Below, in pieces: positions 8,102 to 17,320 of a stretch of DNA of 64,000 bases; the stretch's first letter is position 1, and each line of letters opens with the position of its first letter. A program made the translations under genes and the position numbers. Source of the DNA: Jiangella aurantiaca (GTDB lineage Bacteria > Actinomycetota > Actinomycetes > Jiangellales > Jiangellaceae); the NCBI RefSeq assembly GCF_004349105.1, contig NZ_SMLB01000003.1:1-64000 (forward strand). The letters run 5' to 3'. The notes under the pieces are model-generated. The model ran no database searches. It saw only the letters and a list, made by a program, of their open reading frames with translations, and was not told the DNA's origin.

Positions 8102-9241
8102 GTGACACGCTCCCCCGCCCTCGCCGTCCGAGAGATCACCAGCGACCAGCACCTCGCCGCGATCGCCGAGCGGCCCTCGGTCAGCTTCCTCCAGACGCCG
8201 GCGTGGGGTGTGGTCAAGCGCGACTGGCGGTCCGGCTCCGTCGGCTGGTTCGACGGCGACAAGCTGGTCGGCGTGGCGCTGGTGCTGTACCGCAAGGCGC
8301 CGCGCATCCGCCGCTACCTCGCCTACATTCCCGAGGGTCCGAGCATCGACTGGGACGGCGCCGCGGCCGCCGGCGACCTGCATCGGTGGCTCGCCCCGCT
8401 GGCCGAGCACGTCAAGTCTCAGGGCGCGTTCGGCCTGCGCATGGGGCCTGCGGTGGTGACCCGCCGGTGGCACAACGCCACCCTCAAGAACGCCCTGGCC
8501 GATCCCGTCATCACCCGGCTGCGCGACCTGCCGGCCGACGAGACCACCGCCACCGGCACCGCGCTGGCCGAGCAGCTGACGGCGCTGGGCTGGCGCCCGC
8601 CCGCGGACATCGACGGGTTCGCCGCCGGCCAGCCGCGGCACGTGTTCCAGCTGCCGCTGGAGGGACGCGACGCCGACGACGTGCTCAAGGGTTTCAACCA
8701 GCTGTGGCGGCGCAACATCAAGAAGGCCGACAAGGCCGGCGTCGTCGTCTCGTCCGGCACCGCCGCCGACCTGCCCGAGTTCCACCGCATCTACGCCGAG
8801 ACCGCCCAGCGCGACGGCTTCACGTCCCGCCCGCTCTCCTACTTCGAGGGCATGTGGGCGGCCATGACCGCCGAGGCCCCGGAGCGGCTGCGGCTGTACC
8901 TGGCGCACCACGAGGGCGACCTCGTCGCGGCCACCACCATGACCCGCGTCGGCACGCACGCCTGGTACTCCTACGGCGCCTCGACGACGGCCAAGCGCGA
9001 CGTCCGCGGCTCCAACGCCATCCAGTGGCGCATGATGCAGGACGCGCTGGCCGAGGGCTGCGCCGTCTACGACTTGCGCGGCATCACCGACACCCTGTCC
9101 GAGGACGACCCGCACGCCGGCCTGATCCGGTTCAAGCTGGGCACCGGTGGGCAGGCGGTCGAGTACCTCGGGGAGTGGGACCTGCCCATCTCACGGGTGC
9201 TCTACTCTGCCTTCGACCTCTACATGAAGCGCCGGAGCTGA
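8102..9241 (+). CDS. FemAB-like peptidoglycan aminoacyltransferase
   Basis: 379 residues from a GTG at 8102. It has two GNAT-like halves, as in FemX/FemA enzymes that move amino acids from aminoacyl-tRNA onto lipid II or peptidoglycan stem peptides. FLQTPAWGVVKRDW in the first half and LWRRNIKKADKAGV near residue 205 are typical, followed by FHRIYAETAQRDGF and a C-terminal YDLRGITDTL with GLIRFKLGTGG. The gene ends 5 bases before an alanine-racemase-like gene, which suggests joint work on cell-wall peptide chemistry. Confidence 0.9.
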   Translation: MTRSPALAVREITSDQHLAAIAERPSVSFLQTPAWGVVKRDWRSGSVGWFDGDKLVGVALVLYRKAPRIRRYLAYIPEGPSIDWDGAAAAGDLHRWLAPLAEHVKSQGAFGLRMGPAVVTRRWHNATLKNALADPVITRLRDLPADETTATGTALAEQLTALGWRPPADIDGFAAGQPRHVFQLPLEGRDADDVLKGFNQLWRRNIKKADKAGVVVSSGTAADLPEFHRIYAETAQRDGFTSRPLSYFEGMWAAMTAEAPERLRLYLAHHEGDLVAATTMTRVGTHAWYSYGASTTAKRDVRGSNAIQWRMMQDALAEGCAVYDLRGITDTLSEDDPHAGLIRFKLGTGGQAVEYLGEWDLPISRVLYSAFDLYMKRRS

Positions 9242-9246
9242 CCCCG

Positions 9247-10290
9247 TTGTCCCTGACCCTGCACATCGCCGCCGGCCAGTGGCGCGGCCGGGTGCGTCGC
9301 TACGTTGAGGACGCCACCGAGGCGGGCGTCACCGTCGTCCCCGTCGCCAAGGGCAACGGCTACGGCTTCGGCAACGCCGTGCTGGCGGCCGAGGCGGCCC
9401 GGCTCCGGGTGGCCACGCTGGCCGCCGGCACCTATGAGGAGGTCCCGGCCGTCACCGGCGAGTTCGGCGGCGACGTGCTGGTGCTGACGCCGTGGCGGCC
9501 CTGGCTGGCCGGCGCGCTCGGCGACGACCGCGTCGTGCACACCGTGTCGCGGCTGGAGGACCTACGCCAGCTGGCCGCCGGAACCGCCCGGCCGCGGGTC
9601 GTCGTCGAGGTCCTGACGAGCATGCGGCGGCACGGTATCGTCCCCGGCGAACTGGCCGAGACGGCGAAGCTGCTCGACGACGTGCGGTTCGAGGGGTTCG
9701 CGCTGCACCTGCCGCTGGCCGGCGACCACACCGCCGAGGCGACGACGCTGGCCCGGCAGGCGTTCGAGGCGGTGCCGGCGGCGGCCCGCACGATCTGGGT
9801 CAGCCATCTCACCGCCGCCCGGGCCGCGGCGGTGGGCATTGCCACGTCCGCGGAGGTGCGGCTGCGGGTGGCGACGGCGCTCTGGCTCGGCGACCGCTCC
9901 GGGCTGACCCCTAAGGCGGCCGTCCTCGACGTGCACCGGGTCCGGCGCGGCGAGACGTACGGCTACCGGCAGCGCCGCGCCCGCCGCGACGGCACCGTCG
10001 TGGTGGTCGCGGGCGGGACGGCACACGGCATCGCGCTGCAGGCCCCGACGGCGGCGAGCACGCTGCGGCAGCGGGCGACGGCGCTGGCCCGCGGCGGGCT
10101 GGAGGCGGGTGGGCGGGCGCTCTCGCCGTTCCGCGTCGCCGGCAAGCAGCGCTGGTTCGCCGAGCCGCCACACATGCAGTGCTCGATGATCTGGCTCCCC
10201 GACGGCGTCGAGCCGCCGGCCGTGGGCGACGAGGCCGACGTCGAGGTCCGCTTCACGACGACGTCCTTCGACACCCTCGCCTGGGACTGA
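9247..10290 (+). CDS. Alanine racemase-like PLP enzyme
   Basis: 347 residues from a TTG at 9247, five bases after the FemAB-like gene. The N-terminal PLP barrel shows VVPVAKGNGYGFGN near residue 33, where the lysine should hold pyridoxal phosphate, followed by VVVEVLTSMRRHG and a GFALHLPLAGD segment. The C-terminal domain (GYRQRRARRDGTVVVVAGGTAHG) is shorter and more diverged than in housekeeping Alr. It may therefore racemise another amino acid or supply D-residues for the partner enzyme. Pairing with a FemAB protein is a recurrent actinobacterial arrangement. Catalytic activity is probable, not proven. Confidence 0.82.
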   Translation: MSLTLHIAAGQWRGRVRRYVEDATEAGVTVVPVAKGNGYGFGNAVLAAEAARLRVATLAAGTYEEVPAVTGEFGGDVLVLTPWRPWLAGALGDDRVVHTVSRLEDLRQLAAGTARPRVVVEVLTSMRRHGIVPGELAETAKLLDDVRFEGFALHLPLAGDHTAEATTLARQAFEAVPAAARTIWVSHLTAARAAAVGIATSAEVRLRVATALWLGDRSGLTPKAAVLDVHRVRRGETYGYRQRRARRDGTVVVVAGGTAHGIALQAPTAASTLRQRATALARGGLEAGGRALSPFRVAGKQRWFAEPPHMQCSMIWLPDGVEPPAVGDEADVEVRFTTTSFDTLAWD

Positions 10291-10298
10291 CGTCGCGC

Positions 10299-11864
10299 TC
10301 AGCCCGGGTGCAGGGTCGGGTCCCGGTCCTCGACGACGAACGTCGCCGCCGTCTGCGCCTCGGCACCCGGAGCGGTGACGTAGGGCAGGATGCGGAAGTC
10401 CGCGCGCAGCTCGCCCTCGGTGAACCTGGTGCGGACGTAGCCGCGGCGGTTCTTGAAGAACTTAATGTGCGGGTTCTCTGAGAGCTCGCGCGAGTTCGTG
10501 TTCTCGTTGCCGTCACCCGTGCTGGTGATCGAGGTGGTGACCAGTTCGACGCCGACGCCCGCGGAATCCGGCTGGTCGGGGTTCTCCCTGAGGTCCGCGG
10601 CCCAGTGCCGATGCACGTCACCGGTGAGCACCACACCGTTGCGCACCTGGCTGCCGCCCATCGCGGCGGCGATCCGGTCGCGGCTGGCCCGATAGCCGTC
10701 CCAGGAGTCCATGTCGAAACCTTGCAGCTCACCGTAGGTTCGGTCGCGCTGGGCGAAGAACACTTGCTGGCCGAGTACGTCCCAGCGGGCTCGGGAACGG
10801 TGGAACCCGTTGATCAGCCAGCGCTCCTGCTCGGTGCCGGTCATGGTGCGGTTCGGGTCCAGCCGCTCCGCGCAGTCGACTCGCAGGCCGTCGCCGCAGG
10901 CCTGATCGTCGCGGTACTGGCGGGTGTCCAGCATGTGGAAGGTGGCGAGGTCGCCCCAGGCGAACCTGCGGTAGAGCCGCATGTCGGTTCCGCGGGGGCG
11001 GGCCGTCCGGCGCAGCGGCATGTTCTCGTAGTAGGCCTGGAAGGCCGCGGTCCGCCGGTCCGGAAACCCCGGGTCGGGTGCCTCGGGCACCTCGCCGGCC
11101 CAGTTGTTCTCGATCTCGTGGTCGTCCCAGATCACCAGCCACGGCGCGGCGGCATGGGCCGACTGCAGATCCGGGTCGGCCTTGTACTGGGCGTACCGCC
11201 GGCGGTAGTCGGCCAGTGTGCGGATCTCCGGGCCGAGCACGGCTCGGATGTCGCCGGAGTTGGCGGGGTACTCGTACAGGTAGTCGCCGAGGTGCAGGAC
11301 GAGGTCCGGGTGGTCCTCGGCGAGCCGTCGATACGCGGTGAAGTAGCCGTCGCCGTAGTCCGCGCACGACGCGAAGCACATGGTCAGGTCGGGCATCGTG
11401 CCTGGCGCCGGCATGGTGAGGGTCCGGCCGACCGGCGAGATGTGGCGGTCGGCACGGAAGCGGTAGTAGTACTCCGTGCCCGGGCGCAGGCCACCGGCCT
11501 CCACGTGCACGCTGTGCGCGGCCGCGGATCGTGCGGTCGTCGCCCCGCCGCGCACGACGTGCCGGAACCGCTCGTCCGTCGCGATCTGCCACTGAACGAC
11601 GAGGTCGCGGTCGGGCATGCCGCCGAGTCCGCTGTCGGCGAGCGGGTCGGTGGCCAGGCGGGTCCAGAGCACCACGCTGTCGGGCCACGGGTCCCCTGAC
11701 GCCACGCCGAGCGTGAACGGGTTCGTCGTCAGCGGGCCGCGCCCGGCGCCCCGCTGAGCGGCCGCGGCCGGTTCGGCGGCGAGGCCCGCCAAGCCGAGGC
11801 CGACGGCGGCGGTGCCGCCGAGCAGGATCGAGCGGCGGTTGACGGTGGACGGGGCATCAGACAC
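10299..11864 (-). CDS. phoD: Tat-exported PhoD-type alkaline phosphatase/phosphodiesterase
   Basis: 521 residues. The leader has a twin-arginine motif (NRRSILLGG) and a hydrophobic stretch ending AAAA near residue 36. The mature part matches PhoD: FTLGVASGDPWPDSVVLWTRL, a Fe/Ca-site run FASCADYGDGY, LHLGDYLYEYP, IWDDHEIENNWAG, and VVLTGDVHRHWAADL near the C-terminus. Such enzymes release phosphate from esters and teichoic-acid-like diesters outside the cell and are usually under PhoPR control. No clear PHO box was found upstream. It converges on the racemase gene with only 8 bases between stops. Confidence 0.95.
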   Translation of the reverse strand: MSDAPSTVNRRSILLGGTAAVGLGLAGLAAEPAAAAQRGAGRGPLTTNPFTLGVASGDPWPDSVVLWTRLATDPLADSGLGGMPDRDLVVQWQIATDERFRHVVRGGATTARSAAAHSVHVEAGGLRPGTEYYYRFRADRHISPVGRTLTMPAPGTMPDLTMCFASCADYGDGYFTAYRRLAEDHPDLVLHLGDYLYEYPANSGDIRAVLGPEIRTLADYRRRYAQYKADPDLQSAHAAAPWLVIWDDHEIENNWAGEVPEAPDPGFPDRRTAAFQAYYENMPLRRTARPRGTDMRLYRRFAWGDLATFHMLDTRQYRDDQACGDGLRVDCAERLDPNRTMTGTEQERWLINGFHRSRARWDVLGQQVFFAQRDRTYGELQGFDMDSWDGYRASRDRIAAAMGGSQVRNGVVLTGDVHRHWAADLRENPDQPDSAGVGVELVTTSITSTGDGNENTNSRELSENPHIKFFKNRRGYVRTRFTEGELRADFRILPYVTAPGAEAQTAATFVVEDRDPTLHPG

Positions 11865-12013
11865 GAGAACCTCCCTGATCGGGTGTTACTCGTGCATGCA
11901 ACATTACGGTCATGGCCGATATTGGTGGCGGTGAGTGAACCCTCCGGAACGCGTGGGTGAACGGATCACCGGCTCGGCGTCATGGGCACGCCGTGCCCGG
12001 CCTCGGTCAGAGC

Positions 12014-13156
12014 TCAGCCGGCCCAGCGACCCGTCAGATAGGCCGCCGCCCACACCGACATCAACGGCACCGAGACCGCCAGGTACGCCCACAGCACCCA
12101 GCGCCGCCGGGCCGCCAGCAGGGCGATCGTCACCCACAGGGGCCACCACAGCAGCGTGGCCCGCGGCACCGAGAAGAACCACGTCGACGTGCCGAACGCG
12201 ATGACCTGGAGGCCGACCCAAGTCGCCTCACCCCAGCGACGCCACCACAGCAGCGCAGCCGTCAGCACGACGCCGACCAGCATGGCGACGATCTCGGCCC
12301 GGAACATCCAGGCGAACCCGGGCGTCTGGGTGCCACCGAACGCCGCCTGCCAGGTGGTGTCGAAGGCCGTCCACGGCCAGCTGAAGTGCCGGTCCCAGCC
12401 CTCGGCCTGGGCATGCAGCCACGCCAGCCAGTCGCCGGTCTCGGACTCCAGGTACAGCGACCACGCCAGCAACGGCAGCGCGGGCAGGAACAGCCAGCCG
12501 AGCCCGGACCACCACGGCCGGCCGGTCCGCTCGATCGCCTCGCGCCGCGTCGTCAGCCACTGGACGGCGATGGCCGCCGCCAGGAACAGGCCGCTGACCC
12601 GCACGGTGCACGACAGCGCCGTCAGCACGCCGGCCGCCAGCCAGTGCTGCCGCCGCGCCGCCAGCCAGGCCGGCAGCGCGCAGGCGAGGAACAGCGACTC
12701 GGTGTACGGGGCGGCCAGGAACACCGCCGACGGCGACGTCACCCACACCAGGACGGTGAGCCGGCCGATCCGCTCGCCGCCCTCCAGTTCGCCGATGCGG
12801 CCCAGCGCCACCGCGGCGACGGCGCCGGCCAGCACGGACACGACCAGCCCGGCGAGGACGTGCCGCAGCCCCAGCTCGGCGCCGAGCCACAGCAGCGCCG
12901 GGAAGCCGGGGAAGAACGCCTCGTTGGGCACGCCGGTGGGCTCGCCGCCGTAGCCGTGGATCGCGATGCCGGCGTAGTGCCAGAAGTCCCACTGATGCCA
13001 CCGGTCCAGCGCAGGGACGACGTCCTGGCCCTGGGCGACGAACATCCAGCCGGTCGCGCCGGCGATCACCCACATCGAAACCCGGCTGGCCAGCCAGATG
13101 CCCAGCGAGTCGTAGTCGATCGCGCGCACCCGCTCGGCCAGCGTCCGCGCCGTCAT
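12014..13156 (-). CDS. Polytopic membrane glycosyltransferase (PIG-V/GT-C-like)
   Basis: 380 residues from an ATG at 13156 that overlaps the upstream stop by 4 bases. About ten hydrophobic segments are present. The first loop has WHQWDFWHYAGIAIHGYG, with the acidic residue typical of GT-C enzymes that use polyprenyl-phosphate sugars, and FFPGFPALLWLG follows. Actinobacterial relatives are annotated as mannosyltransferases. The next gene upstream is another GT-C enzyme, so both probably decorate lipid-linked or cell-wall glycans. The exact sugar and acceptor are unknown. Confidence 0.8.
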   Translation of the reverse strand: MTARTLAERVRAIDYDSLGIWLASRVSMWVIAGATGWMFVAQGQDVVPALDRWHQWDFWHYAGIAIHGYGGEPTGVPNEAFFPGFPALLWLGAELGLRHVLAGLVVSVLAGAVAAVALGRIGELEGGERIGRLTVLVWVTSPSAVFLAAPYTESLFLACALPAWLAARRQHWLAAGVLTALSCTVRVSGLFLAAAIAVQWLTTRREAIERTGRPWWSGLGWLFLPALPLLAWSLYLESETGDWLAWLHAQAEGWDRHFSWPWTAFDTTWQAAFGGTQTPGFAWMFRAEIVAMLVGVVLTAALLWWRRWGEATWVGLQVIAFGTSTWFFSVPRATLLWWPLWVTIALLAARRRWVLWAYLAVSVPLMSVWAAAYLTGRWAG

Positions 13157-14571
13157 GCCGGCATCGCCCCCCGGCGCCGGTGCCTGGGTTCGACGGCGCC
13201 AGGCGGCGGCGTGAGGAACCGGCGGATGGGGTCCTCCTCGGGACGGCGGATGTCGCGCACGACCATGACAACGAGCCAGAGCAGCCCGGCGATCCGCAGC
13301 ATGATGGCCAGCGCGTACTGGTCGTTCGACAGCAGCGGCGCCGACGGGTCGTAGAGCGTGGCCAGGTAGCGCCACACGAGCAGGAAGTAGACGGCCTCGG
13401 CGACCTGCCAGACGGCCAGGTCGCGCACCCGCGGCCGGGCCAGCACCGCCAGCGGCAGCAGCCAGAGCGAGTACTGCGGCGACCACACCTTGTTCACCAG
13501 CAAGAACGCGGCGACGGCGAGGAAGGCGAGCTGGGCGACGCGGGGCGGGACCGGCGCCGTCAGGGCGAGCGCGGCGATGAGCACCAGCAAGACCACCGCG
13601 GACGCAACGACGAGGTCGTCGACGGACTCGGGCAGCAGGTCCGGCGCCAGCAGGTCCACCGCGAACCACGTCGACCCGAAGTCGGCCGCGCGGTCGGCGT
13701 TGAACGTGAAGAACTCGCGCCAGCCGGTCGGCGCCCACCACGCCACCGGAAGGTTCACCGCGGACCACGCGACGACGGCACCCGCCACGGCCACGGCGGC
13801 ATCGCGCAGCGCGCCGCGCCGGTCCGGCGACCGCAGCGCCACCAGGACCAGCACGCCGAGCAGCAGCGCCGGGTACAGCTTCGTGGCAGTGCCGAGCCCG
13901 ATCAGCACTCCGGCGAGCAGCGGCCGGTCACGCGACCACGCCAGCATCGCCAGTGCCGTGGCCAGCACCGCCAGCAGGTCCCAGTTGACGTACGCGCTGA
14001 GCAGCAGCAACGGCGAGGCCGCCACCAGGAGCCCGTCCCACGGACGGCGCGGTACCGTGCGAGCGGTCGCGACCACCACGCCGAGCGCCGCGACCGCCAT
14101 GATCACAGCGGTGAGGTCGAAGAAGACCACGCTCTCCGCGATCGCCGGCGGGAGCCCGCCTCCACCGCCGAACGCGCCGTACAGCGCGGCCGCCGCGACC
14201 GCGGTCACCTGCATGACCGCGCCGGTCAGCACCGGGTACTCCAGCAGGCTGTCGCGGTAGGCCACCAGCCCGTCGACGAAGCCGCGCTCGCGGTACAGGA
14301 ACGCGACGTCGCTGTAGCACAGCGACGTCCACATCGACCGGTCCGCGCGGTCGGCCCAGCCGTCGGCCCGGCAGGGCTGGTCGGCGAGGAACCCGAGCGC
14401 CAGCACGACGACCGCGACCAGCAGCGCGATCCGGACCGGACCCCACCAGCGCCGCGGCGTGGCCGCATGGCGGCCGAACGGCCCACCGATCGCCTCGCTC
14501 AGGCCCGCGACGACCGGATCCTCACGACTGGGCGCGGCGGACTCCTCGCGGCCCTGCTGCGGCACCGACAC
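13153..14571 (-). CDS. GT87 family (DUF2029) mannosyltransferase-like membrane protein
   Basis: 472 residues with about twelve membrane segments. Early loops contain CYSDVAFLYRERGF and LLEYPVLTGAVMQ, the DUF2029/GT87 signature including the acidic residue in the first loop. A YVNWDLLAVLATALAML segment and a GTATKLYPALLLGVLVL segment follow. The family includes PimE-type polyprenyl-phosphate-mannose-dependent enzymes. It keeps the conserved actinobacterial position next to the class A PBP, and its stop overlaps the next GT gene. Confidence 0.88.
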   Translation of the reverse strand: MSVPQQGREESAAPSREDPVVAGLSEAIGGPFGRHAATPRRWWGPVRIALLVAVVVLALGFLADQPCRADGWADRADRSMWTSLCYSDVAFLYRERGFVDGLVAYRDSLLEYPVLTGAVMQVTAVAAAALYGAFGGGGGLPPAIAESVVFFDLTAVIMAVAALGVVVATARTVPRRPWDGLLVAASPLLLLSAYVNWDLLAVLATALAMLAWSRDRPLLAGVLIGLGTATKLYPALLLGVLVLVALRSPDRRGALRDAAVAVAGAVVAWSAVNLPVAWWAPTGWREFFTFNADRAADFGSTWFAVDLLAPDLLPESVDDLVVASAVVLLVLIAALALTAPVPPRVAQLAFLAVAAFLLVNKVWSPQYSLWLLPLAVLARPRVRDLAVWQVAEAVYFLLVWRYLATLYDPSAPLLSNDQYALAIMLRIAGLLWLVVMVVRDIRRPEEDPIRRFLTPPPGAVEPRHRRRGAMPA

Positions 14572-14601
14572 GAGTCGACAGCCTAGACGGACGGCGTGAC
14601 G

Positions 14602-17010
14602 TCAGCGGTCGGTACCGCCGGCGTCACCCCAGGTACCGCCGTTGGCGTTCCCGTTGCCGGTGTCGTCGCTGGTCGGTTCCTCGGTGGGTTCCTCGGTGGG
14701 TTCCTCAGTGGGTTCCTCGGTGGGGTCGCCGCCCGTGTCGCCGTCTCCGCCGTCGGTGCCGCCCCACTCGCTCCCGGACTCGTCGCCGCCGGTGTCGCCG
14801 GACACATCACCACCGTCGCCGGACTCGTCCGAGCCGGACTCGTCGCCACCGTCGCCGTTGCCGTCACCGCCGCCATTGCCGTTGTCGCCGTTCTCGTCCT
14901 CGGTCGGGCTCTCGGTCGGGGTGGGCGTGGGTGTCGGCGACGGGTTGACCGGCTCGCCGACCTCCGCGGGCTCCGGGAACTCCTCGACCTCGATGCCTTC
15001 CAGCGCGCCGGCCATGAACGCGGTCCAGATGCGGGCCGGAAACGCGCCACCCGTGAAGGTGTCCATGCCGTCGACGCCGTCGAGCGACACGGTGCCGGCG
15101 GTCTCGCCGTCGCCGCGGAAGATCGCGACGCTGGCCGACAACTGCGGCACGTAGCCGGAGAACCACGCGGTGAGGTCCTCGTGGGTGCCGGTCTTGCCGG
15201 CGGCCGGCCGGCCGAGGTTCTGCGCCTCGCGGCCGCTGCCGTTCTCGACCACCTGGCTGAGCGCGAAGGTGGTGTCGGCGACGACGCCCGCGTCGAGCAC
15301 CGTCTCGGGGACGGGCTCGACGCGGTACGGGACGTTGCCGCCGGGCTCGGTGACCGAGCGGACGGTGTACCAGTCGGCGTGCCGGCCGCCCGCTGCCAGC
15401 GTGGCGTACGCCTCGGCCATGTCGATGGGCCGGACGTGGCCGATGCCGATGGTGACACGGGGGTCCAGGCGCAGGTCGGCCTCCTCGTCGGCAGCGTAGG
15501 TCAGTCCGGAGGCCAGCTGGGTGTCGACGATGGTGTCGGGCCCGATATCCAAGGCGAGGTCGACGTATGCCGTGTTCATCGACTGCTCGGTCGCGGTGAC
15601 GAGGTCGATGGCCTCGCCGTACTCCTCGTCGCCCTGGTTGTGCACGGGCGGGCCGAGGATCGGGTCGGTGAGGGTGTTGCCGGAGTAGCGGCTCTCCAGT
15701 GAGATGCCCTGACTCAGGGCCGTGGCCAGCGTGAACGGCTTCACCGCCGAGCCGCCTTGGACGGAGCCGTCGATGGCGTCGTTGAACGGCTGCTCGACGG
15801 CGTCGGGCCCGCCGTACATCGCGACCACCGCGCCGTCGCCGGGTGTGACCGCCGCGAGGGCGACGCGGACGCCGTCGGCGTCCTCCTTCGGCCGCTCCGC
15901 CTCCACGGCCTGGATCGCTGCCGACTGCGCCTTGGGGTCGAACGTCGTGACGACGCGCAGACCGCCGGTGTCGATCTCGTTCTCGGTGAAGCCGTTGTCG
16001 AGCAGCTCGTTGCGGACCTGCTGGAGCAGGTAGCCGTTCGGACCGCCGTAGACGTTGGTGTTCTGCTCCGGCACGACGGCGGGCGGCACCAGGGTGTCGG
16101 CGGTGGCGGCGTCGAGCTTGCCGATCTCGACCATGCCGTCGACGACGTACTGGAACCGCCGCTCGTACCGCTCGGCGTTCTCGGGACCCAGCGTGGGGTC
16201 GTAGCGCGTGGGCGAGCGCAGGATGCCGGCCAGCGCCGCGCACTCGGCGGTGCCGAGCTCGGACACCGGCTTGCCGAAGTAGGAGCGCGACGCGGTCTGG
16301 ATGCCGTAGACGCCGCGGCCGAACCAGATGGTGTTGAGGTAGGACGCGAGGATGTCGTCCTTGTCCAGCTGCTGGTCGATCTTGACCGAGATGAACAGCT
16401 CCTGCACCTTGCGGGTGAGGGTCTGCTCCTGGGTCAGGTAGTAGTTCTTGACGTACTGCTGCGTGATGGTGGAGCCACCGCCGGCCGCCGTCGACCCGTT
16501 GTTGCGGATGTAGCCGATGCCCGCGCGCATCATGCCGACCGGGTCGAAGCCGTTGTTCTCGTAGAAGCTGCGGTCCTCGGCGGCCACGACGCCGTCCTGG
16601 CAGGCCTGCGGGATGTCGGAGATGTCGACGGTCTCGCGGTTCTCGGCGCTGAACCGGCCCAGCTCGGTCTCGCCGTCGTTCCAGTAGACGATGGTCGCCT
16701 CGGACCGGGCGAACGCGTTGGCCTCGGGGATGTCCGTCATGGCGTAGGCGATGCTGACCCCCGCGACGCCGAGCAGCATCATGCCGAGTGCGTAGAGACC
16801 GAACGCCTTCCAGGAGACGAACCGGCGCCAGCCCTTGCGGCGGCCCTTGGCGCCCTTCTTGCCGTTACGGCCGGCGGCGTAGCGGCGGCCGCCGCGTTCA
16901 GGGGTCGCCGACGGGACCGCTCCGGCGGACGCGGCGGTTCTCGGAGCCGCGTTCCGGGACGCGGCTGTACGCGCGCGGTCGCCCGCGCGGCGTCGCCCTT
17001 CGTTCGTCAC
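14602..17010 (-). CDS. Class A penicillin-binding protein (bifunctional)
   Basis: 802 residues from a GTG at 17010. A basic cytoplasmic tail (1-65) leads to one membrane anchor (about 68-92). The GT51 glycosyltransferase has its catalytic glutamate in AAEDRSFYENNGFD near residue 145, then GGSTITQQYVKN. The transpeptidase has SAVK near 422, SMN near 476 and KTGTHED near 605. The last 130 residues are a low-complexity tail of P/T/E/D/G that includes a tandem EEPT repeat, probably exposed at the cell surface. Its position between GT87 and PadR/ino1 is conserved. It is transcribed away from PadR. Confidence 0.96.
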   Translation of the reverse strand: MTNEGRRRAGDRARTAASRNAAPRTAASAGAVPSATPERGGRRYAAGRNGKKGAKGRRKGWRRFVSWKAFGLYALGMMLLGVAGVSIAYAMTDIPEANAFARSEATIVYWNDGETELGRFSAENRETVDISDIPQACQDGVVAAEDRSFYENNGFDPVGMMRAGIGYIRNNGSTAAGGGSTITQQYVKNYYLTQEQTLTRKVQELFISVKIDQQLDKDDILASYLNTIWFGRGVYGIQTASRSYFGKPVSELGTAECAALAGILRSPTRYDPTLGPENAERYERRFQYVVDGMVEIGKLDAATADTLVPPAVVPEQNTNVYGGPNGYLLQQVRNELLDNGFTENEIDTGGLRVVTTFDPKAQSAAIQAVEAERPKEDADGVRVALAAVTPGDGAVVAMYGGPDAVEQPFNDAIDGSVQGGSAVKPFTLATALSQGISLESRYSGNTLTDPILGPPVHNQGDEEYGEAIDLVTATEQSMNTAYVDLALDIGPDTIVDTQLASGLTYAADEEADLRLDPRVTIGIGHVRPIDMAEAYATLAAGGRHADWYTVRSVTEPGGNVPYRVEPVPETVLDAGVVADTTFALSQVVENGSGREAQNLGRPAAGKTGTHEDLTAWFSGYVPQLSASVAIFRGDGETAGTVSLDGVDGMDTFTGGAFPARIWTAFMAGALEGIEVEEFPEPAEVGEPVNPSPTPTPTPTESPTEDENGDNGNGGGDGNGDGGDESGSDESGDGGDVSGDTGGDESGSEWGGTDGGDGDTGGDPTEEPTEEPTEEPTEEPTSDDTGNGNANGGTWGDAGGTDR

Positions 17011-17042
17011 AGAGTTCCCGGTCGGTTCGCGGACATCGGCCT

Positions 17043-17070
17043 TCCGGGGCGCGCGATGAGGCGCCCCGGA
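17043..17070. promoter_or_regulatory. Hairpin in the PBP leader
   Basis: Perfect 10-bp arms (TCCGGGGCGC and GCGCCCCGGA) with an 8-base loop, 33 bases upstream of the PBP GTG. It lies within the PBP 5' leader on the minus strand, so it could affect mRNA stability or attenuation. Confidence 0.5.
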
Positions 17071-17270
17071 TTCATGCAGAGCCTACGACGCTCCATGCTC
17101 GATCACGCCAATCCTGCTCCGGCCTCGGACGTTTCAAACCTGCGTGTGACGGCACAGCCGTCCCACCCGTCACGCCGGTGTACAGGGCCCGGGCCTGCGG
17201 CAGCGCGATCGTGAGGCCGGTCACTTGCGGTTCACGTCGGAGACGTTCTATCGTCCTGAACTATCGTATG

Positions 17271-17291
17271 GATGTATCGGTTCGATACATC
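17271..17291. promoter_or_regulatory. Probable PadR operator
   Basis: A perfect palindrome with 9-base arms (GATGTATCG and CGATACATC) around a 3-base centre, 30 bases upstream of the padR-like start. It has the ATGT...ACAT ends typical of PadR boxes, although the spacing between them is 11 rather than the usual 8. Autoregulation of the PadR-ino1 operon is the natural reading; the divergent PBP could also be affected. Confidence 0.65.
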
Positions 17292-17320
17292 GATCTGAAT
17301 GATGCAAGGGAGCGTACCTC

